Part shown: piece by piece, positions 57,365 through 64,000 of the stretch
Layout of the letters: each line of letters opens with the position of its first letter
Position numbering within the stretch: the first letter of the stretch is position 1
From: Penelope pileata
Lineage: Eukaryota; Chordata; Aves; Galliformes; Cracidae
Assembly: GCA_013396635.1 (NCBI GenBank)
Contig: WBMW01003919.1
Location: 1,461,100 to 1,525,099 of the forward strand
DNA: 64,000 bases
Direction: 5' to 3'
The notes under the pieces: model-generated
Database searches by the model: none
What the model was told of the DNA's origin: nothing
What the model saw: only the letters and a program-made list of their open reading frames with translations
Program-made: the position numbers and the translations under genes

Positions 57365-60300
57365 ACAGCAGCGTTTGTTTGCTCCAAACAAAGGGAAACC
57401 CAGAGCTGAACGCATCTCAGTTTCTGCTGCAAGAATCCAAAATGGAAACAAAACCTCATTGAGTATACAAGTGTACCACCAATTCCAGCAGCTGGAAGCT
57501 AAAATTATGCAAAACCAAGCAAAAAATGGGAGCAGGAGATCTGTTTTACAGTGCTGTTGACTTGGCACTTCAGCTGAGAATTGCTTCTACAGCACGAGGG
57601 CTGTTCCACAACACTGGGTTCCTTCTGAAGTGACAGCTCCTAGCTCAAATAAGGGCTTATTCGGGAGCAGCATGAAGCCTGTGTTCCTGGACACTGTGTC
57701 AGGATGAACTGGCCGTGGAACAACTATTTTTTAATTTACTCTTCATAAGAGGAGGCAAATCTCTAGAAACCTTTGGGTGATCTTTTCTAGCACTCCCTTC
57801 AATCTCCCTGCTCTTCTAAGGGCACACCTTCAGGCACCGCAGGTCGGTGCCAGCACACACTGAGCACGGGGAGCTGGGGCCGTGCAGCCATACCCGGAGA
57901 GCTGCAGCACTGTGCCCTGTGCCACTCCCCTGCCTCGGAGCCCCCCAGCCCCAGCAGTGCCCCCCGTGCCCAGCGCTGCGCTCCCTCCTGCGCCTGCACA
58001 CAGGAGGAGCAGCCCTGGTGCTGCAGCCACCTCAGCACCCATCCAACGTGGTTTGCCAAAAAATGCTGAATTTTAGCTCAGTCTGGGCTCCCGCCGCCCA
58101 TCACACGCCCGCTGTCAGTCTAGACAAGTGCTCATACATGCAGTCAGGAAAACCAAACACATGCGGTTATGAAGATTAAAGCTCCAAGCAGAAACGTGCG
58201 CTGCAGCGCTTGGCACCAGGCAGGGCGGTGAAATCGTCCCCACGAGCCACATTCGCAGGGAATCACCCGGCTCTGCGAAGGCTCCGTCCCAGTGCAGGAG
58301 CTGCGGGGCAGAGCTCAGCAGCAGCCGTGCAGCACCCGCTGTGCGCTCCTCGTGCCACCCCGCCCCGAGCCCCGCACCGGAGGTGGCACTTACAGAGCAG
58401 GAGGAGCGGCTCCGCGCGGGCTCTCCGGAGCTGTGCAGGGTGGGAGCAGTGCTTCCGAGCTGGCTCCAGCCCCCCGCCAGCCCCGGTTGTGGCACGAGCA
58501 GTGCTGGGGCCGGTGCCCATCGCCCCTTGCCCGCTCCCTGCAGCGGCTGCACAGGATCGGCTGCGCTGTGCCCCGATGCCATGCAGTGCCCTGGTGCCAT
58601 GCAGTGTCCCCATGCCAAACAGGGACACAGCCCCAGCAGCAAATCTCCCCGTGCCCAGTGGGCTCTGGAGGAGCTACAGGTGTGGGGTTTGGCATGGCCG
58701 CTCTGTTTTGTCAACGTCTGTTTTCATCCATCTCAGCCTAAATTCCAGCCAGAGCGCCAAAGCTTCCTGAAAACAGATTTTTGTATCAAACGAAGGAAGA
58801 TAGCACGTTGCTCTCTGGCCGAGAACAGCCACGAGCCCTACCTGCCTGCAGCTGCCCCTCTCGGGGCCCACGCGGAGCCCTGGGAGCAGCGGCTGAGCAG
58901 GTGGCAGTGCAGGCAGCCCCCAGCTGTGCCCGGCCCTGCGCTGTCAGCCCGCGCTACCGTCACCGGGCGCAGATGGCGGCCGGGCAGAGCCCCGTGCCCA
59001 GCGGGGCTGCTGGAGGGGCATGCTGCCATCGGGGGGGCACCCCAGCCCCCCCCCTCCCCCTGCTATCTGTGTCAGCTCGCTCTGCTCCGCAGCACTTTGA
59101 AGCCATCCTCACCATGGTTTCTCACGCTTGCTGCCTGCTGTCTCACTCAGTGGCTTTGCCATGGAGCTGCCTGGATAGCACCGCATGCACAGAACCTGCC
59201 CCCTCCCACCCCTCTTTGTGGGCTCACACAGAACCGTTTCAGTCCCTAAGGCCACACCTGACTGCAGGCTGTGCAGGTTCCAGGCACAGCGATGCGCTGC
59301 CCATCAGGCAGACGTCTCCTGGCACTGCCATCCCCTGCACCGCTCACAAGAGCCACGCGCCCACCGCACAGCCCCGGCCGAGCTGCGGTGCCCGGGAGTG
59401 CTCCATCTGCAGCTGTGGGTGGCATCAGAGCGGGGGGAGATGGGGGCAGATGGAGATGGGCAGAGCAGAGTGGGGTCACTGTTTTTCCATCAGAAATGGT
59501 GAAGAGTGATTTGCGCTGTGTGCTTCCATCCCATGCCCCGGGTTTGTCCCTGCATGTGGAAGTGCCACCGGAGCTGCGGTCCCTGCAGCAGTGCTCGGGG
59601 CAGCGGGAAGGACACAGCTGCCCTGGAGGTGTGAGAGGGATGGGAGCACGGCTGCCACGGGGTGTTGGGCAGGTTTGTGTTGGACCGGGGCTGCCCTTCG
59701 CTGGGAGCAGCATTGGAGCGGGTCATGTGGGGACAGATGGAGGCTCCATCCAAGGGCCCTCCTGGGCAGGCACCGTCCTGCAGCGCCTGAAGCCCCGAGG
59801 GGAGGGAGGCTGCGGGCTGCATTGCTTTCCTGCCCTGTCCTGGGTCTGCACAGTGAGAGTGGTGGGGGCTCTGCTCTGCCTCCATGCAGCAGAACTGCGT
59901 CCTTTCCCCTCAGAGTGCTCGGCCCCAACATGAACAGAGAAGGGCAACTTCACAGAGATCGATGCTGGAACAACACAGCATGACAAGGCAGAAAAAAACC
60001 CCAAAACCCTTCAATTCCTACAGCTGGTGAGGTCAGAGGAGGGCAATGCTGCAGGTCTCAAAAGATGCCCCATGCACATTTTTCGCTCAGCCCTCCTTGA
60101 ACCCAGGCACTGCGAAGCATCTCAGCCTGGGGACGGTACAGGGCTGTGCCTCTGCCCAGGTTCTCAGGTGCCCGTGGCTGCACCGGGTGCCATGGCTCTG
60201 GCACTGTTGCTAACCCAGCACTGGGCACGCAGGAGCCCCCACCCCACGCCCGCCGTTGGCCTCCCACTGACCGAAGGGTCACATCCAAGCTCAGAGCATT

Positions 60301-60395
60301 CCTGAGAAACCCTCTGAGGACCCTCGGCAGCTCCCGGCACACTGCAGCCGGTGCCACGCACAACAGCTGCTGCTCTGCACACCAAGCTGCCGACC

Positions 60396-60525
60396 TCCAG
60401 CAGCACCAGCAGCACCAGCAGCACCAGTAGTGCCAGCAGCACCAGCAGCACCAGCAGCGCCAGCAGCACCAGTAGTGCCAGCAGTGCCAGCAGTGCCAGC
60501 AGTGCCAGCAGTGCCAGCAGTGCCA
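60396..60525. repeat. 9-bp minisatellite (CAGCAGCAC / CAGCAGTGC)n
   Basis: About 14 copies of a 9-base unit built on CAGCA, shifting from CAGCAGCAC-type to CAGCAGTGC-type units left to right. Since 9 is a multiple of 3 and no unit contains a stop, reading frames stay open on both strands (for example Ser-Ser-Ala or Ala-Leu-Leu repeats). These are not genes. Confidence 0.95.
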
Positions 60526-61549
60526 CTGTGCCCCTGACCACGAGCTGCTCTCAGAACCACCGCCCATTGTGGCCCCCTCGGGGCGAGGGGCAGCACCTGC
60601 TCCTCCCACCAGTGGCCAAATTTGTTGTTTCCTGAATTTCCAGGCAGACAGGAGCTCAGGCATGGGCTGTGCCACTGCCACCTGCAGTGATGGTGGATGG
60701 AGGGGACATCCCCATCGCTGTCCCCCTGACCCCAGCGAGTGTCTCTCCCAGGCAAGGACCTGTCCCCATTGGGACACCCCCCCTGCAGTGACCCCTGGGT
60801 GCTCCATTACCCCCAATGGGAGTGGATGGATGAGGGAGGAGGACCAGGAGGCCCTAATGCCCTTATATTGCAGCGCTGATGAAGTACTCAGGGTCATGTC
60901 CTCAGGTGATGGGATCCTCAGAGCTTCGTGGATCACTGCTGCCGTGCCCAGCAAGGAGAGGCCCCTCGCTGTCTTCCAGCCCCGCAGCCCCCCCCCCCCC
61001 CAGGCCCCATTAGCCCAGGGGGGGTTTCCAGGCTCACTCTCCCTGCCCCACACCAGCTGGGAGCTGTGGGGCGGGCAGGCCCAGCAGCCCCGGCACTGCT
61101 CGCCTCTCCCCCAGCACCCAGCGGAGCAGCCGAGCTGGTGGTGAACGCTGGATGCAGCTGCAATTAAAACACCGGTTTTGCAAACATGGATACATTTTCT
61201 ACCTTCTCACAGCACAGCTTCCCAAACCTGCACACGGGAGCTCCAGCAGGCACGCAGACGTGGGTGGCTCCATGTCCCCCTGTAAGTGGGTCGAGCAAGG
61301 AGCGGCGGGTGCACCTCTGCGGCGGGGAGCAGCAGCAGCGAGCTCTGCAGAGCTGGGGAGGGAAGAGCATCCCAACCGCCCCCAGCACCGCTGCTCGGAG
61401 CGAGGGAGGCAATATGGACAGCTCCTACAGCCACCGCTCTGCGCAATAACTTAAACAGTGCAGATTACTACTTGGGGAAATAAAAGACAACATAACTTTG
61501 AAACTTGAAAAGCTCTCCCTTCGCCGTAATCAATTGCAATAATCCATGT

Positions 61550-61700
61550 CAGTGATTTAGATGAAGATCAACTTTACCTTTCTTTGCTGATGACACAAAA
61601 CTAAGAGCAATAAAAAACTTAAGTGCATTTGCGCACAACTAATGGATTGGATGTGGCATGTGCCAGTGGAGGTCGGGATCTATAATGCAGCACGCACTGG
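61550..61700 (+). mobile_element. Ancient, frame-broken non-LTR reverse-transcriptase remnant
   Basis: Translation of 61554-61565 gives DLDE, and 29 bases later, in another frame, 61583-61603 gives FADDTKL. This is the order of the catalytic region in CR1-type reverse transcriptases (DL-DE...FADDTKL), where the two lie 36 bases apart in the intact copy at 36.8 kb. The seven-base shortfall explains the frame change. Nothing else is alignable by eye, so the boundaries are rough. Confidence 0.5.
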
Positions 61701-62799
61701 ATGCCAAATTAATGGGATCATTCGGGCACTCTGGAACACTTGTGGCACCGCGCTTAAGTCATCGCAGGAGCCTGGCAAGGGTTCGTGACCTTCCATTTTC
61801 CAAAGCCTGCTGAAGCCTTCTGATGTCGTAGGCAGAACCACCGCTGTGAACCTTACCCACTGCGTCCAGATGCTGCTGGCTCCGATGCAGAACAATGGCA
61901 AAACCCAGACAGCGGGGCCATGCTCAGTGTCCCCAACACAACGCCAGTGGGAGCACAGGCCCTCCCGGGCAGTGGGACACTGAGCTGAGAGCCTGCAGAG
62001 CTGCACCTTGTGCCCGTCTCCCTCTGTGCTTGCTTCCTATCCGGGTTCGTTCCCCAGGAACGCTGCTCCCGGCACAGAGCAGACACACCTCGCTGCTCAC
62101 ACACCGAGCTCCCCGCGCTCAGCTCGAGCTGCCCCGAGGAGCGATGGCGCGATGGAGCTCCCTCCCCACTGCCCCCTGCCCGCTCTGCACCTGCTCCCGG
62201 ACCCAGGGTGGGATGGGGCTGCTCTGGGGCCATGGCACAGCCCGATGGGTACAGGAGTACAACGCCAGGGCTGATCCCTGGTGCTGCCCCGGTGCAGGGC
62301 AATGCTGCACTGCGTCCCCCGGCCCCCAGCAGCACCCGGCTCGCAGGGGCTGTGGTCAGAACCACACCGAGTGCAGAACCGCGTGGTGCCCCATCCCCGC
62401 GTGGGTGCTCCGTGGGTGTTCCTGGGAGATCAGAACAGTTAGGAGCTGCACGGCTCCAGAGGGCAGGCAAGGGGAGTGCACAGCATCGAAGGGGAATGCC
62501 CCAACAAATGGCACTCGGAGGTGCCTGTGGGTCCCGCTGGCCCTGGCAGCACAGCAGCCACAGGAGCTCACCCACAGCCCCACGGCCCCACAGCCCCCAT
62601 CGCTGCGGCTGTGGTGCAGAAACGCACTGCAGGGAAAATTCATCTGTGTACGGGAGGTGTAAATCTCACTGTTATTTCTGTTGGCTATAAATAAGCTAAA
62701 TTGTGACCCAGCTGAGCTGTAAGCAGGGCTCTGGCTGCGGGGCAGATTGCTCGTTCACCAGAGCTGCGCTTCCAGCGCGGAGCGGAGAGGAGCACAGAT

Positions 62800-63950
62800 C
62801 ACGCAGTGACTGAGGGGAAAGCACTGCCCGCACGGATCCCACCGCCGTGCATCGCTCCTAACAGCCCGGGCACGGCACGCTGCCGAGGGCCGCGCATTCC
62901 GCAGCCGTTGTTGTAGGGAGAAGGGCAGCGCCGGGGGCCGTGCCGGGGCCGGGGGCTCCGGGGGGGCGGTGGGTGCGTGCGCGGCCGCGGCCGCCCCAGC
63001 CCCGCGCGGCGCAGGGCACAAAGTTCAGGACGCGCTGTGGCCGCGGCCAGCTCGGCAGCGCTCTGCTCTCCCCCCATCCAGCGCTGTGCCCGAACGCGGC
63101 TGGCCCTGGGCGTAGAGCTCCCGAGCAGCACGGAACGCAGCACTGCGCCCTGCGCTCTCCCGCGTGCACGCAGAGACACCGGCTCGGAGCGCTGGGGAAA
63201 AATCCTCCGCACAGAATCATCCGCTTTGTAGCGGCACCGGACGCGGATGTGCCCAGAGCCGCCCCGGCGGGACGCAGCAGCCCCGGCGCAGCCCGGAGGG
63301 GCCCGCTCCCCGCGGGACGTCGGCCCCGGGCCGGGCGCACCCCGGCGTCGTTCCCCGGAGCTCCCCCGAGCGCAGGTGCGGGATTCCCGCACAGAGCGGC
63401 CGCGTTCCCGTTCCCCTCCGCATCCCCTCCCGTCCCCCGCAGCGCGGACACCCGAAGGCCGCGGGATGAGCTCCCCCGACACGAAGCCGCGGCCTCAGCC
63501 CCCGCCGCTGCGCACGGCCGGGACGGGCCCCGCGGCTCCGGGACCCGCGGAGTGCGGCCGCACCACGCCGAGAACGCGCAGCTCCCGGCCCGCAGCGCTG
63601 CGGGGACAGCGGGAGCGCGGGAGTCGTGGCCGCGGGCCCCGCTACAGCCGTGGCCCCGCAGCACCCCGAGCGCAGCGCCCATCGCCCGGCGGCAGAGGCA
63701 CCGGCACGGTGCGGTAACACCCGGCGCATCCCCAGCCCCGGAGCCGCCCCGGAGCGGGGATTGAGCTCCGCGGGGCCGGGTTGATTCCCCGTCCCCGCAC
63801 AGCGGGAGCGGAGCGCTGCGCGCCCCCTCCCCCCGCGGCCCTTCTCCCGCAGCCGCGAAGTTCCGCGGCGCTGCGCGGGCGGCCCAGCCCCGTCCCGGGG
63901 GGTCCCGGGGCGCTGCCAACGGCGTTTGGGGCCTTTGCTCCCAAGTTCCG
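62800..63950. promoter_or_regulatory. CpG island at the right edge, unassigned
   Basis: CpG-dense DNA fills this interval and keeps several long frames free of stops on both strands. No frame shows a recognisable domain; in particular no homeobox is present. Mammalian gene order places TLX3 on this side of NPM1, so the island may belong to the TLX3 domain, but the gene itself would lie beyond the window. Confidence 0.6.
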
Positions 63951-64000
63951 GCGTTCTGTTCGTTAAAAACAAATAGATGTAGTTAAGAAAAAAAAAAAAA

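Larger units (their letters stand above)
56951..62799. other. Gene-free GC-rich interval near the right end
   Basis: It holds the short octamer repeat, the 9-bp minisatellite and the old reverse-transcriptase remnant. Long frames (for example about 300 codons at 58.3-59.2 kb on plus and about 330 codons at 60.1-61.1 kb on minus) have low-complexity Ala/Pro/Cys/Trp-rich translations with no domain and reflect GC-rich or repeat sequence. Confidence 0.6.

Noticed and set aside
58341..59509. Overlapping plus-strand frames of about 300 and 240 codons
   Set aside because: GC-rich intergenic DNA. The peptides show no domain, and neighbouring frames are equally open.
60058..61053. 331-codon minus frame with Cys-Trp-His repeats
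   Set aside because: The repetitive centre is the 9-bp minisatellite; the rest is unremarkable GC-rich sequence.
62799..63972. Frames of 227-353 codons on both strands at the right end
   Set aside because: CpG-island composition suppresses stops in every frame. The translations are Arg/Gly/Ala/Pro-rich without motifs, splice structure or homeobox.
1..64000. tRNA genes, microRNA hairpins, snoRNAs in NPM1 introns, CRISPR-like arrays, LTR pairs
   Set aside because: I read both strands for tRNA box motifs, C/D and H/ACA box pairs, regularly spaced repeats and paired terminal repeats and saw none that held up. A covariance-model search (Rfam, tRNAscan) would be decisive.

Overview
This is vertebrate nuclear DNA, almost certainly from a bird and most likely a galliform such as chicken. 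The evidence is an intact 11-exon nucleophosmin gene (NPM1) with short introns and a product that matches the avian protein, together with several CR1 LINE copies, the main retrotransposon of birds. CpG islands are sharp and GC-rich DNA alternates with AT-rich non-coding blocks. There are no operons, phage genes or CRISPR arrays. Apart from NPM1 and a truncated CR1 reverse transcriptase, no open frame in the window can be defended as protein-coding. Many long frames exist only because stop codons are rare in GC-rich DNA or because they run through the assembly gap.

Layout. 1-15.9 kb: gene-free, with a CR1 tail at 2.2-2.4 kb, a remnant at 15.7 kb and a conserved-looking AT-rich block at 10.3-10.9 kb. 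15.9-18.6 kb: a cluster of four TAATCC homeodomain motifs, then a large CpG island containing a 683-base run of N. In mammals FGF18 begins roughly 9 kb past the NPM1 3' end on the same strand, so this island is the likely FGF18 5' region, with FGF18 running leftward; none of its coding sequence is readable here. 18.6-27.4 kb: intergenic, with a CR1 copy at 22.6-23.1 kb. 27.4-40.25 kb: NPM1 on the minus strand, all eleven exons resolved to the base, encoding 294 residues. Its intron 2 has a GC-AG boundary and carries an antisense CR1 copy with a 439-codon open frame; intron 9 carries a short CR1 tail. 39.7-40.7 kb: the NPM1 CpG-island promoter, with a TCTCGCGAGA element, a TATA-like box and a pyrimidine start typical of TOP mRNAs. 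40.8-62.8 kb: gene-free, with AT-rich islands at 50.3-51.0, 51.4-51.9, 54.3-54.7 and 56.0-56.95 kb that look like conserved developmental enhancers, an orphan CpG patch at 48.7 kb, a 9-bp minisatellite at 60.4 kb and a decayed reverse-transcriptase fossil at 61.5 kb. 62.8-63.95 kb: a third CpG island, at the side where TLX3 is expected from mammalian gene order.

How it fits together: the window looks like a broadly expressed gene (NPM1) lying between two developmental regulators (FGF18 to the left and TLX3 to the right, both inferred from synteny), with their candidate regulatory DNA spread through the gene-free flanks. I found no new biological system. The best leads are the GC-AG intron, the NPM1 core promoter, a possible divergent transcript, the TAATCC cluster and the missing FGF18 5' end.
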